A stretch of DNA of 64,000 bases from Plazaster borealis. Its lineage: Eukaryota > Echinodermata > Asteroidea > Forcipulatida > Labidiasteridae. Below, piece by piece: positions 1-12,900 of the stretch. Each line of letters starts with the position of its first letter. Position 1 is the first letter of the stretch. Made by a program: the position numbers and the translations under genes. The notes beneath the pieces were generated by a model, which saw nothing but the letters and a program-made list of their open reading frames with translations, did no database searches and was not told the DNA's origin. The stretch lies in NCBI GenBank assembly GCA_021014325.1, contig CM037463.1, forward strand, positions 1,426,001 through 1,490,000, given 5' to 3'.

Positions 1-3000
1 AATTATGAAAGCCAATAATGCAATTTCTACTAATTGTATTTGCCACTAAATGCATTATTCATAATTACATGCAAGATGTATCGCATTTTACTTGTTTTTG
101 TTGGTTGCCAGAAATAAAATAAAATTTGAAGAATTAGTGGAAGAATTGTTGTTTGTTTAACTTCATAATACAAAATTCATTTGTTACAATTACACCCTGT
201 ACATTAATTTTACACAGTATTTTAAATCTGTGCCCTATAACCAAGGAGAAACCTTGGTGCACGAGTGAAAAAAAGAAAAGAAAAAAAAAAGTCAGAAATT
301 TTCTAAAGACAATCTACTACATCCAATGAATTTAAGTTTGTTAGTTTGTTGTCATGACAAATATATGACATGAAGATGATTAATACAGATGTATCTCAAT
401 AACATTCCACATATATAAGACACCCCACCCCCAAAAAAGTTTTAAAAATAAAAAGTATTAACACATGAGCAATGAACCATTAAAAAACAAACAACTTGTA
501 AGACTCACAAAAGGTGGGTGACAAATGAGTTAAATTTCCCAACAAAAATACTTCTTTTCAACAATTATACAATTTTCCTATACCACTTTCCTGATACAAT
601 GCAGTCCTACAATTACTAGCTACAGTAGTTCACGATAACATTCAAACAAATGAAACAATAATTTGAGTATATTTGTCAAAATAGGATAAAGAAAACAACC
701 TTTTTGCCTCTCATGATTATTTAGAGATGTTATGATTACTTTGGTAGCCTTTTCATGCAAGTACCTCCAACTCCTTTCTTAGTTCTAGAAAATACTCATA
801 ATATTCAGCAAGGTTCATGCGGTAACCATCCTGTTGAGGATTTCAGTGGTTCCGATCAGAAAACAACGAAGGAGGATATCGTGTATAAAAAGTGCCTCAA
901 GACGTCTACGAAAATAAAATCAAGACATTTGCAATAAAGTGCTACAATGTCAGTATTCATAATGACCTTTTCATTGAAGTAACTTGCTATGACTTTAGTT
1001 ATTAGGTTAGAATGAATTAGTTTCCTTAAGAACAAAACACTAATATTTGATAGCACAGATAAATTTATCTATAAACCATAACCATCCCAAACCCTTCAAA
1101 ATCCAACTGTATGTTTTGTTCGGTTCTGTTGGACTGAGGACTGCACTAGTAAACTGATTATCAGGCCTACTGCCATCATCAGAGTCCAACTGTTTGAGTG
1201 TTGAGGTAACATATGGTGTTTGATTTGTCAATGAGGAAGGATTCTTGTAAATAACTCGAAAATGGGAGTTGAGTGCCTCGCACAAGGCAAAACTGAGTAA
1301 CAGTCTGCAAGATATCCAATACAGTCCCGCACACTTGAACTGCAAGCTTCAAATGTACATGCACAGAATTGAACCGTTGCTTGACTTTTCATTGCATAAT
1401 CACAAATATGATTGGTTAACGCATCACGTGGCGGAGCTTCACATCTCACTTTATTCATTTCATTGAAATCATGTTTGTGTCCTAAATTCCAACTGGATTT
1501 ATTGGCAATAGCTTTGGACCTTGATGCGCTAGGGAAAAACAAAACACCTTCCACTGATTAGGAACCAATATTTCAGGGAGTATTTGTTACCTTTTCAAGT
1601 AAAAGCACAACAGGTGATTGTTTCTGCTTTCCAGAAGTAAACTGAAAAGTCTGATACACCGATGAAAAAATTACAAACAAGGTTTTGATTGTGATCAGTT
1701 TTAAGTAGTCATTTAAACATCAACTTAACAAAGCAAACTAAAGCTTACATCTTCAGCTACAGCATGCATGCATCTGTTTTAATTTTTTTAATTAGCATTC
1801 TTATAATAAAATATTATTCCATCAACATGGGAGAAATATACACCAAAATAAATGAAAGAAAACTTAAAATGTTCATAACAGTCCATTAAAACAGAAAGTA
1901 ATTAACACAAAATCCCTACCTGCCAAAGTTATTATGCAATTATTTTAAGCATACTGGGATTAATATTTAATCGTCTTTTGATTTGTCTTTAAAAGTATTC
2001 AGAAAATACTGCCATCTTTATATTTAATCGTATTTACTTTGCAGAATATTTGTACAAAAGCAAAAAAACAAAAAGGCTTTGCAGTTTTGCATAATATAAT
2101 ATTATGTTTTATTAATTTTTTTGTTCAGTTTACATTTTTCATGCAAAAATGTGACTTTTCCATTTAACTGCCTACATAGCTGTAAAGTTCAAAGATCGGT
2201 GGCCATTTTGTTTTTGAATCCACTATTTGAAGCATAAGCCCATACAGCTCACAATTATGATTTCGGTTTCATTAGAGTTGAGTTGAGTTCATACAAGCTC
2301 AAATAAAACCAAAAGAATAAAACAAAAAAAGACACAAGAAAGTTAGGATGTGGAAACCTAGCCGTAGCCATAGCCGCCAATTCAAACATGGCTACGGCTT
2401 CAAACAAGGAGTCACTTTTCCCCAAAACACCACAGACCAAATGCCATCTGAGTATCCTTAACACAAATCAATGTGAACACTTACTGTGAGACTGATGTAG
2501 AAAATAGTCTGGTGACTAAGACACAATTCACAGGGGTCTGTATTAATCACTAAGGGTATATGACCTTGATGTCTGCAGTGAAATAAATCCTCAGTAATTG
2601 TAAGATTCATCATTGATTTAAAAAAATAACTATAATAATTTGGAAAGGCCACCTTGACATGCCTCATAAATACTCGCCAGCTGAACATTCCGATTTGGGT
2701 CGAAAAAAGAAGTTCTGAATTTAGAAAAAAACAACCCCTAAAAATTCCACAGTATTTTGAATATAACTTTACAAGCTCGCAACTAAACTTAAATAATCGG
2801 GGTCTAGAGAGAGTCTACTTTTGACTAATGTAAAAATAAAGCTAAAATCTTGAATAAGTTGATTGATTTCAGAGAAGAGTATTATGTCAAAAAAGAGGTC
2901 ACTGCAAACAGGACTGAAAAAAAAACCCCAATTGAAATGGTTGAATAATATTGAAAGAAAGGCCTCGGAGTCACTTTGTGTGCTTGTACAGGCACTAAGA

Positions 3001-3345
3001 GTTGCTATTGTAACAATGTGCTGATGTCAAGTAAGTTTTTAGCACAGAGTGTCTACATTTCCAAGCCATTTTCATCCTCTACGTAATTACCAAATCCTTC
3101 ATACAAAATTACTATGTAAGAAGTATAAAACGAAGAGAGGGAGATTGTGCTGATCAGTCTATACAGTCACCTCATAATGATACAATCCGAATATTTCTCC
3201 TACAAAGCATCATTCTGATGAAGATGAAATAATTGTCAGTTTTAGATGTGGAAGGAAAAAAGGAAAACCCAAGAAGGGTGAAAATTGTGTTATCGCATAA
3301 GGACAGAAAATCTAATCCACAGGTACTACAGAGGCTCTAGGCAAC

Positions 3346-3570
3346 CTGGGCTCAATTTCATGGCTCTGCTTACCGTAAGCAAAGAATCGGTGCTTCTGGA
3401 AGCAGGGACTTCTGCGCTCAAGTCAAGCGTATTTCACAGGTCTGCAGGGAAAATGCTTGTGCGTGTGCCCACTCCACGTTACTAGGCATTCTTCACTTAC
3501 ACAACTAGCGCAGAAATTCGGCGCTTGCCCTGTAAGCGAAGAATGGTGATTGCAAGTGCAGAATTTGAAT
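3346..3570. mobile_element. Foldback MITE remnant next to the duplicated SH3 fragment
   Basis: It begins with a CTCAATTTCATGGCTCTGCT-type end like those of the foldback elements at 20485 and 56549. It contains inverted GCTTACCGTAAGC / GCTTACAGGG-like blocks. The right end is cut off where the decayed SH3-exon copy starts. Family membership is inferred from the terminal motif. Confidence 0.4.
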
Positions 3571-3571
3571 T

Positions 3572-3640
3572 CATACAATGCTACATACTTCTGCCCAAGC
3601 AAAAACCCAAGCGAAAAGGCAACATTAAAAGGAGGGTACA
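3572..3640 (-). pseudogene. Decayed duplicate of the start of the LASP SH3 exon
   Basis: On the minus strand this reads GQKYVALYE, matching GQKYVAVYD at the start of the real SH3 exon (3992). The similarity continues through the intron side into the AGGCAACATTAAA.GGAGG sequence that also borders the real exon at 4005-4028. The acceptor has decayed: the real exon has TTTTGCAG, while the copy has lost the equivalent AG. The reading frame runs into unrelated sequence after nine residues, so this is a non-functional fragment about 0.4 kb downstream of its parent. Confidence 0.65.
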
Positions 3641-3815
3641 CTTTTGGTAATTACTCCATAAAATTGGGCCCTTATCCCAACTAAGGTCAAACAAAAATAT
3701 TCAATTGGTTAGCATCATTTCCCACTAGTAGTATACATTCTGTGTTTGTACATGGTATATAATGGCCACCTAAATTAACAAAGGGAGGCGGTTGTCACTT
3801 TTTTAATGCCGCTGT

Positions 3816-3992
3816 CTAAATGGGTTCAACGTAATTGGAAGGCAGCATGCCGTGGGCTCCAGTGGACTCAACCCTTCCTTCCATCCAGCCATCATCAATA
3901 ACGGTAGCGTCAACGATGAAATCACCCTCTCTGAAGGACACCTCGTCTTCGTCAGCTGCTGCATAATCATACACTGCTACATACTTCTGTCC
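3816..3992 (-). CDS. LASP1: LASP coding exon 7: SH3 domain and stop
   Basis: Residues 209-266 are a full SH3 domain, with AVYDY (ALYDY motif), the acidic RT loop ADEDE, the DDGW tryptophan, and PSNY near the end. The protein stops at PSNYVEPI. The acceptor is TTTTGCAG and the exon starts in phase 0. A MITE begins about 27 bp upstream of the exon, so the branch point must lie in or beside it. Confidence 0.95.
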   Translation of the reverse strand, partial: GQKYVAVYDYAAADEDEVSFREGDFIVDATVIDDGWMEGRVESTGAHGMLPSNYVEPI

Positions 3993-6900
3993 CTGCAAAA
4001 CCAATGCAAAAAGGCAACATTAAAGGGAGGTCACACCTTTGGTATGACAATAAAAACTTAATTGGTAAAGAGCATTGGAGAGCTGTTGATATTAAAACAT
4101 TGTTATAAACGACCCCTCCTGTGAAGTAATGTAGTTTTAGAGAAAAAGGTAATTTTCCACCCAAAATTTGAATCTGATGAGAAAGGCTTCAGGAAAGCAC
4201 ACAATTATATGCAACAAGGGTGTTTTTTCTTTCATTATCTTCTTGCAAAGTTTCACAGGTTTATTCTTTTATGCACATGTTGGGATACAACAAGTGAGGA
4301 TACTGGTTTTTGACAATCACCAAAAGAATGCCCTGCCTTAATAATCAACACAAACAGAAATAGTTATATGGCATCGATCCAATCTTTTAAGCTAAAATTT
4401 TTCTATAACTTCTCTTAAAAGAAACACAAGTTGCATGAAAGTTTAAACAGGAATGCCAATTTTAAACTGCACAATTCATGGGCAGTAAAACTGTAAGTAA
4501 GCTCAAGATCCCGTGGCAAGCAGTGACAGCATCCAAATTGCTAAGCACAGAAAAATACTACTTACCAAAAACAGGTTACCAGTCAAAATATAATGTGAAC
4601 TGGTTACCTACTCTGTTTTTGGTTAGGAAATAAGCGACACCCCATAAATCAGACACTTCTCCGAAATAGTGAAATGGCGTTAAAAAGTAAAGACAACTAA
4701 AACATCAGCCATGATGTGATGTGTCTTATGATGTCTTCAAGGCAGGGTCATGTATTGGTAAATACTCCAAAAATGAATGACCATAAACACTTAGTTGGTG
4801 TGAAGCACTGCAGCTGTTGATAGTATAAACTATTTTGAGAAAGGATTCCCTTCAAAGTAATATGGTTTGGATAATTTTCACCCCAAAACATTTGAATCTG
4901 AGAAAAGATTCATGCAACCAGATTTCTGAGGGTTGGTGTCTGTTTGCGAATGCTGCGGCCAGAGATTTGGTTGGTACCCGCTGTAACCTCGCTAAACGTT
5001 CATGCGAAAATACCCTGACGTTTTTTTTGCTGTTTTCACAGCAAGTAGACACTGTATTCAGCTGAAACTTTATTATTGTATCTTTCTTTATAAATCAGCA
5101 TTACATTGACAAAAAACAATCTATGACCCTACCGTTAGACCTTCTATAAGTTGAGAAGCACTTTTACATGCAGCCCTAATTAGGTGTTGTTTGAAAGTTC
5201 TAATTCTCATTTTTTTAATGAGCAAATAAACCCAGCTTTGAGCCTTGGCAGGGTGGTTCTGACATGGAGTGTCACATGTTATTTTCGCATAATTTTGGGT
5301 TGAACAAAGAAAAAAATTGACTAGAGCAGGACTTGAACCTGTGACCTCTGGACTAACGTGCCGGCGCTCTACCAAATGAGCTATCTAGCTCTAATGTTGG
5401 CGGTCTCCCTATTTTTCAATTAATTTTTTCAACCCAAAATTAATTAAAATTGACCAAGTCAGTTTCCCTTGTGGTTTATTACTTGACACAGATTTCTGAA
5501 ATTGGGCACTTTCCCATTTTCACAGGAAACTGTGTTTTTATTGCAAAAACAAAGAAGGTATTATTCGTTATACTATTTTAGAAAGAGATTTTATAATATT
5601 TTATTGTAAATATATTTGTAGTCCAAATTCCAGTTATAAATGTAGCCTTATAAAATTACTTACACCAGATTTTGGTGCTTGCTGGGCAGGTGGCTGGGCA
5701 GGTGGCTGGGTTGGTGGCTGGGCGGCTCGTGGAGGCATATACTCCTGAGATGCTGGTGCATGGCTAGGTGGTGCATGAGGTTGTACATAACTAGTAGGCT
5801 GTGCATAACCACCTGTCATAACAAACAATAACACTTTATCACTTTACTTGAATATCTTACATGCGGTTGGTGTTCAGATGACTTGAGCTGTCAAATACTA
5901 TCAGGAGGAGGGTTGGACCATTTACAGATACCTGTAGTATTAGCTTGAAGTACTAAACTATAGTTGATATCATAAATATATCTATGATATTTAGGTATCA
6001 ATGCTGTAGCACAAATTGCACTAATTGATTCAACTGTGATAAGTTGATTCAAGTAAACACTACTAACAAGTTAATAAAGAGATAAACACCAACAATTTAC
6101 AACTCCATTATTTAGTCAAACTCACTCCCAAGGATCACAATGAACTTCAGAAACTGCAATCTCTAACATACACTCATTGTTTTAAACAAAAAAAGTTAAA
6201 GGGTCTGTATACGTTTGGTAACCACTCTGCAAATTAATGGCATTAAAAACATACTCGGTAAAAAGTATAGCAGCTTTGGACAGTATAATGCATTTTGAGA
6301 AACTTTTCACTTATAAGTACTGTGGTTATGGAAAAAGATATCACTTGTTTTCCCCAAAAATTTGAATCTGAGAAGCGTTTTACTGACAGTAACGTTTCTC
6401 AAATTATGCATTCCAATTGCAGATTGTTCTTCCTGCGTGAACATAACCGCTCCAGATTTTTGGCGATATCTCAAAAACGCTACCACCTTCTGAAATGAAA
6501 TTTTCACAGGTTAGTTTAATGGTATGAATCTACAATTACATAGGATTGAAACAAACAATGACCAAACATATACAGACCCTTTAATACTGTACTTACATTT
6601 GCTAATGTTTGCTCTTAAAAACAGATACAAAAAAACACAAACATCAAGACGAGTACGCATGTGTATACTAATTTACTTTAAAACTTAATTCACACAAAAA
6701 ATGTTAACAAAATTTGTACCTTATACACAAAATTATCTCCTCACTTTCCCTGAAAACAAAATTGGTTCGTCAAGTTCTGATCTTTCTCTGCTGCATAAAT
6801 AATGAGCTTTGCAAATCATGTGTACCTAACTTAGGCCGTGTCAGAGTTAGTAATCTTTGTGCTATGGATGTGGCTTTGGCTATAAGGGCAAAGCTGAAGA

Positions 6901-9900
6901 ATGAGCCTTTTCAGTAACCTAGCCATAGCCACAGCCGCAGCTGTCACTACAGACATGGCCTCAACCAGTACTGACTTCAGCATTTTTAACCAAAATGTGA
7001 GACTTTGATGGATGAATGACTAATTAAGGAATGGAGGACGATTATTACTAGATACCACTTTGTGATTAGTTATTGTGAGTAGTTCGACAACAATCAAGTG
7101 CATCAAGTCCTAATTGGAGAAAGTCTTAAATTCTTCTAGGTTAGCAAAGCATACTACAGACCGTGTAACCCTTGGTTACGAAAAGAGTGGCCTTGTTCAT
7201 TCAAGGTCATTTCCTGGCAGGCGAGATACTACACTGGTCATATGGGATTGTTTAAAATATATTTTGTGTCATAAGTTCCACATAAATGCAAAATAAATGA
7301 ATAATGGTTAATAATTAGCCTAATTGCATATTCAAAGTACAGATGATGTCATCAAATAAGAAGAATGGATGTTTAATGAATTAACAATTATTACAAGAGA
7401 ATATTTGAGATCACCTAATATGATTAATAATTAGCCTAATTGCTTATTAAAAGTAAAGATGTCATCAAATATGGGTAATTATTGAATAACAAAATTATCC
7501 ACAAATAGTTGTGATGTCTTGAATAATGATTTAATTAAACAATAAATCTCTTATCGAAGAGTAAAACTAACTGATTGTTTAAAAATGAAGTCACTAAAAA
7601 AAAGAATAATCAAATGTTGTCTAGGCAACACATTGATGATGACACCCATGTGCGAATAATGAATAATAATTAGGGTGGAGTTATCAACAACTAATCATCT
7701 CATGCTTATGTGTAAATGTAAATAATAGTGTGGCAAAAATTATCAAGAATATTCAAAACATCACCCCGATGTAAAATCAAATACCCTGAAAAATAAATAG
7801 AATACAAGTCAACAGAAACTAATCATGTCACCTAATAATAATGAATATTCATTAGGCTTCAGGGTTAAACAATTGCACCCTGGGATAGATCTTTATAGGT
7901 TGCCATATTTAGGGGCAGCTATTTATCCAATTGATATGCGATCATTCCCCACATTCTCCCAATTACTCCCTGAGGCAGTCAGAGGTTCAACAACATCTAG
8001 TTTATTTTCATCCTCCACGTTCTACTCTTAGAAGTTTCTGTCTTTTATTCAAAGACAGGGTGCTCTGAGATATTACCAAAATGTCATCAGTTAACCAAAT
8101 AACCAAGAGAATTTGTCACTTTTGTTTTGGTTGAGTCAGTAAAAAAGATTTAAAAAACATTAAGTAGCTTGCAAATATCTGTCATTTTTTGCAGAGAAAT
8201 TATTTGTAATCTTTGTATTTAACGAATCTCTAGGATGGCAAAAGGCAAAGTGACAAATTTGAAAAGCAGGAAATAAAAGATTAAAAGTAAATATGTACAA
8301 ACAATAACGGAAAGGACAAACAAATACAAATATTGATGACAATAATTTAAATAAAAAAGAAAACAAAACAATAACAGCACTATAATATATGTACAGAAAT
8401 TAACAGAATGCAATAATTGTTAAAAGTAAAAGCCTATACATAATATTAAGAATATTTGGCAAAATTTATGCCGCATGAAAATAATAATCACGGAACTAAA
8501 ACAATTCCCAGTAGAGTCCTACCGACTAATGCCATTTCGTTTAAAGGTATTGTACACTTTTGGTAACAGCTCAAAATCAGTGTCCACATTTTGTGTGATT
8601 CAACATATGCATGAACAAACAAACCTGTCAAAGTTTGAGCTCAATTGGTCATCGAGGTCACGAGAAAATAGTGAAAAGAGACCTTATGTGTTTTCTGCTT
8701 TTTCAAACATCAAGTTTTTATCGCGCGTGATAAAAACTATTGTTTAACTCATTTCTCAGAAACGATAGCATTTTAGGCAGAAATATTTTAAGGAACCCTT
8801 TCTACCATTACTTACTTTAAATCATGTAAGTTATGTGTGAATCTGTGAACGTTTTTTTTTTCTTCGATCTTACCAATAGTGTACAGGGCCTTTAAGAAAT
8901 GGGCATCACTTGTAATGAATTTTCACAGGTTAGTTTTCATATGTGTTTTTTATAATACATAAATGAAATAGTAAATAAAACCCCAATGAAAGTCAATTTT
9001 TCCAAAATCTCTTTTTTGATAAAGTGTATATCTCCTGAATACAGTGTAGACGTTGTCTTCTATATCGATACTGTTTTCACAAAAAGACATATATCTTAAA
9101 ATGACAAAATATTGATTTATACCATGTATACAGAAAGGGGCCTATATCTCAACAATTGCATTTTGCGTTTTCACAAAGAGCCACACATTCACAAAGATGC
9201 ATATAATACATTGCAACAGAACAGCAAAGATGTAGATCAAATAATTTTGAGTTTCATGAAGAGCTAATGTCGGTGTGCGTGTGATCATGCGCGTCCTTTT
9301 CCTATATAAAAACATGTTATTCAGTTGGGCATATAAGTAGGTCATCACACTTTTGAGGGTTCACAAAGAGACACATATCTTTGAATAATTACTAATGGCA
9401 ATTAGCCAATATATTATAAGAAATTAGTTAGTCAATGGAAAGGTTAAACTTTTACAGAATCATATGAAAGATCTTAAACTCAAAGCCATGGCTTAAGTTT
9501 TTCAGCACAGTATAAAACATAAATTTTAATCACGACTTTTGAAATAAGCGGCTTTTTTGTGAAAGCGGCGACGATATTACAGTTTAACTCAATTTAACAT
9601 CCAGTTACCATGTATAAACTAAATTAGTCATACATAATTATGTGTTCGATCAGTAAACATTATTTCCTGTTCAGTCAATGGCTTCTGTGAACTTTCACTT
9701 TCAGAAGCAGTAATTGCTATTAAACATTTCTAGCTCATCTAATTTGAAACGAGTCTCAGTAACGGATAATAGGGGAAATGATTATTAAGTACTGATGGAT
9801 TGATGCTAGTACAAAAACATACTGAAATTACTCCCACATGTTAGACATGCATGAATTATACACTACATAGAATGACACGTCAACGCCTGAAAATGAAAGT

Positions 9901-12900
9901 CAAAAATATAACCGGAATTTTTTTCTTTTCCTGATGTGTTTAAAGATAGCATTTGTGTCACCAAGTCAATACTTTGATATCCTAAATTAAACCACAAACC
10001 AAAATTTGCAAAGGTTTTTTGTTTGTTATCAAATTCTATATGACTTTCTTTTTTGTTTATTTTCAGAACTCGGAATAATCAGGCAATACTTGCACCAGAT
10101 AGAACACAATCATTTCAAGCTTTTACCTCATTTACTTCAAAAGGTTTTTTTCACCATTCCCACTTTGTTTCAGATATTGCTTTTTTGTTTCTCTCACTCC
10201 AAACTAATATTGATAAATTAATATTAGGCCTATGTCATTCTTGCGTTTATAAGTTAAAATTAGAATTTTTTGCACTGACGTACATCAAGGAAGTTTGAAA
10301 CTGAACACCACTGACATTATTTTCTTCTCCCCTTTTATTATCATAAATTTTTGTTTTTACTAATTAGTACCCAATTAAAAATAATCCCTAAATATCTGAT
10401 TTGGTTTTGGAAAACTTCTCTGCAATCTGAAAATGAAGTCAGCACCATGTGAAGACAACAGTGATCCTGAACTTGGCCTTGACGAAGGGTTAGTTTATGA
10501 GGGCCCCTGGTTCAGAACAAAAAGGGGGCCCCCAAAAGAAGGAGCCAAAAGGGGGCACGAAGACATGGAACAAAAAGGCGGCACCAAAACCGGAATAGAT
10601 ATTGGAAAATGGGGCAATGGCCTCTGTGTAAACCAAGGCCTGAAACTGCTGAATAATATATTTGGTATTTCCTGAGTCAACCGATTAAAATCAGTGTAGA
10701 TTTTCCTCAGTATCTGACCCTCTAACCTCCACATACTTGGAGAGTCATGCATTGCTACACAACTACAAATTCAACAAATAAGCTAGCATGCATTATGTGT
10801 GCAATCAGCTCCAAGCTCCATTATGAAAAGCGTGAATACAACGTATATAATGTACATGTAGGACACTGAACATAAACGTCTGCACACATCGATGAATTAA
10901 CATAAAACAGATACAGGCGCCCAGTATGATGAATGAAAATAAATTGACACGTAAAATGTAACCCCTCACATGGTATTTCTAACCTAACATTGCAACAATT
11001 AATTTTACCTGGTCAAGTAATATTAACCAAACTTTCATACAAAGTCCTGCCTCTACCAAACCCTCCCCCGCCCAACCAACACAAGAATTCTTTGTTCAAC
11101 TTTACAATGGAAAACTATCCATCGCTTTATTGAGACATTCCAGCCTGAGATTATACACCACATTCTTCAAATATAATCTGTGATTAGTGAATTCTGTATT
11201 AATAGCACTGGTATCCTGTTAATTCACTGTAGTCATCACTGGTTGCCATCAGTGGTTACCATACCTCAAAACTGTTTTACTACACATGTGTGTACTAGTT
11301 GAACATTCAACTTTCAGAACATTCCTTCTTTCATCCTCTACATGGCTGTACTAATCTTTTCATTTGAACTCTTTCCAAGTATTTCTCACCAAACAAAAAT
11401 GTATCTTGCTGATTTGTGTTACCTTGGTACATCCCAAAGTCACTAGAACATATTTCTTGACTTGAGTGATAATGCCCTCTCGTGATAACATGTATGTATA
11501 TTATGGGTTGTACATGTACTATTGATGACCCTTTTATAGTACATAAAACAAATCGTACATGTACGATAAGGGCGCTTTTGGAATAGGTAAAATAGATCGT
11601 ACAGTATATGTACGACCTTGGCACTGAAAGAGTTTATTTATTCTGATTCTTTTTCCTCATTACGCCAAATAACAAAAATAACGAGTTTCTCGTCCGGACA
11701 TTGAAAAAAAAAAGAGGCGGCGGCCAAAGAGGAGGCGGGCGGGGACGAGAAACTCGTTATTTTTGTTATTTGGCCTTACACTTAATTCCTCCCAGCCCCC
11801 AATCAACATCCACCAAGAGTTTGCCTGAATGATACTATTTTTGACAGCAATTTGACCTTTTGCAAAAGTGATGTTAGTTTCACATCATTGTTATGCAGTG
11901 TTGCACTAGTCATCCATGTTTTTGTTCTTACCTCATTACACAAACAGATGTTACAATCAAACACGGTAGTTTATAACACAGATTCAATATGGTGTGAATT
12001 GAAAGTTCAATGGTTGGATGTAGTCAGTTTAACAGGAAGTATGTGTCTGTTGACTTGACATGAAGTAGTCAAATAAATTTGTGTAGAGAGTAGAGACTAG
12101 AGACGAGGTAAAATCATGATGTGTCACTCACTGAAAGTCTCAAGCATTATGCGATTGAATATCGGGCAAAAAGTCATCATAAATAATATGTTAATGTCGT
12201 ACCAGAAAGGCAAACCATGTCATACAACATCGACAACGTTGTTAAATCACAATCAGTTGACACTTGTGATCTAAACAAGCATAGATGGATATTTTAATAT
12301 TTTTTAAAACGGAACTAGTTGATCTTCATCAGCAGGATGACCCGATGATCTGTGACCTTTGACATTGTGAAACAAGACTTGGATCATAGACCCCTTGGAG
12401 TTTTATGATATGAATTTATCTCTAGTGAACTTCCGCTCGAAATCCACCCCGGAACCCAACTATTTAAGTCATGCATACGTGTATATCAGACATGCACACA
12501 GAGCAGTACCATAACATCCAGTGTTTGTGAACATAACCTTTCTGCCATGCATGTTCAGTCGGTAAAGAGAAAAAAAGAACAAAACCAACAAATTGTTCAT
12601 ACATGAATTTCTAATTTGATCACCTGACTCGCAAAAAAGCTTACAAAATGTAACAATAAAGTGTTTGTGTTGTCTTGACAGCATAGTTAAAGAGACAATC
12701 TTAAACTTCATTATTTCTTTCGTTCTGAACGTTGGCGACTTAATCCCGAGGAAATTTATATTTTTCACATAATTTTTTTGTAGTTGTTGGTCAAGACGAA
12801 ATACAACGATGAGACTAACTTTTGAGCCATGTGAAAACTTAGAAATTCAGAGTGAGAACTAAAACCAAATACACGTTGACTACACATTTCACAGCATAAG

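Larger units (their letters stand above)
1..3815. other. LASP 3' UTR and downstream flank
   Basis: This is AT-rich sequence beyond the LASP stop codon. It must contain the LASP 3' UTR, since the gene is on the minus strand. I could not fix the polyadenylation site: one AATAAA on the minus strand lies at 2108-2113, but in DNA this AT-rich it proves little. The stretch also holds a foldback-element remnant (about 3346-3570), a decayed copy of the SH3 exon start (about 3572-3640), and a short inverted pair of GCCGTAGCC-type repeats near 2360-2398. No other coding sequence is convincing. Confidence 0.5.

Noticed and set aside
5330..5400. Possible tRNA genes here and at about 43790-43865 and 34845-34920
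   Set aside because: A- and B-box-like motifs are present, but the cloverleaf is imperfect. The first two share the same non-tRNA tail, which marks SINEs.
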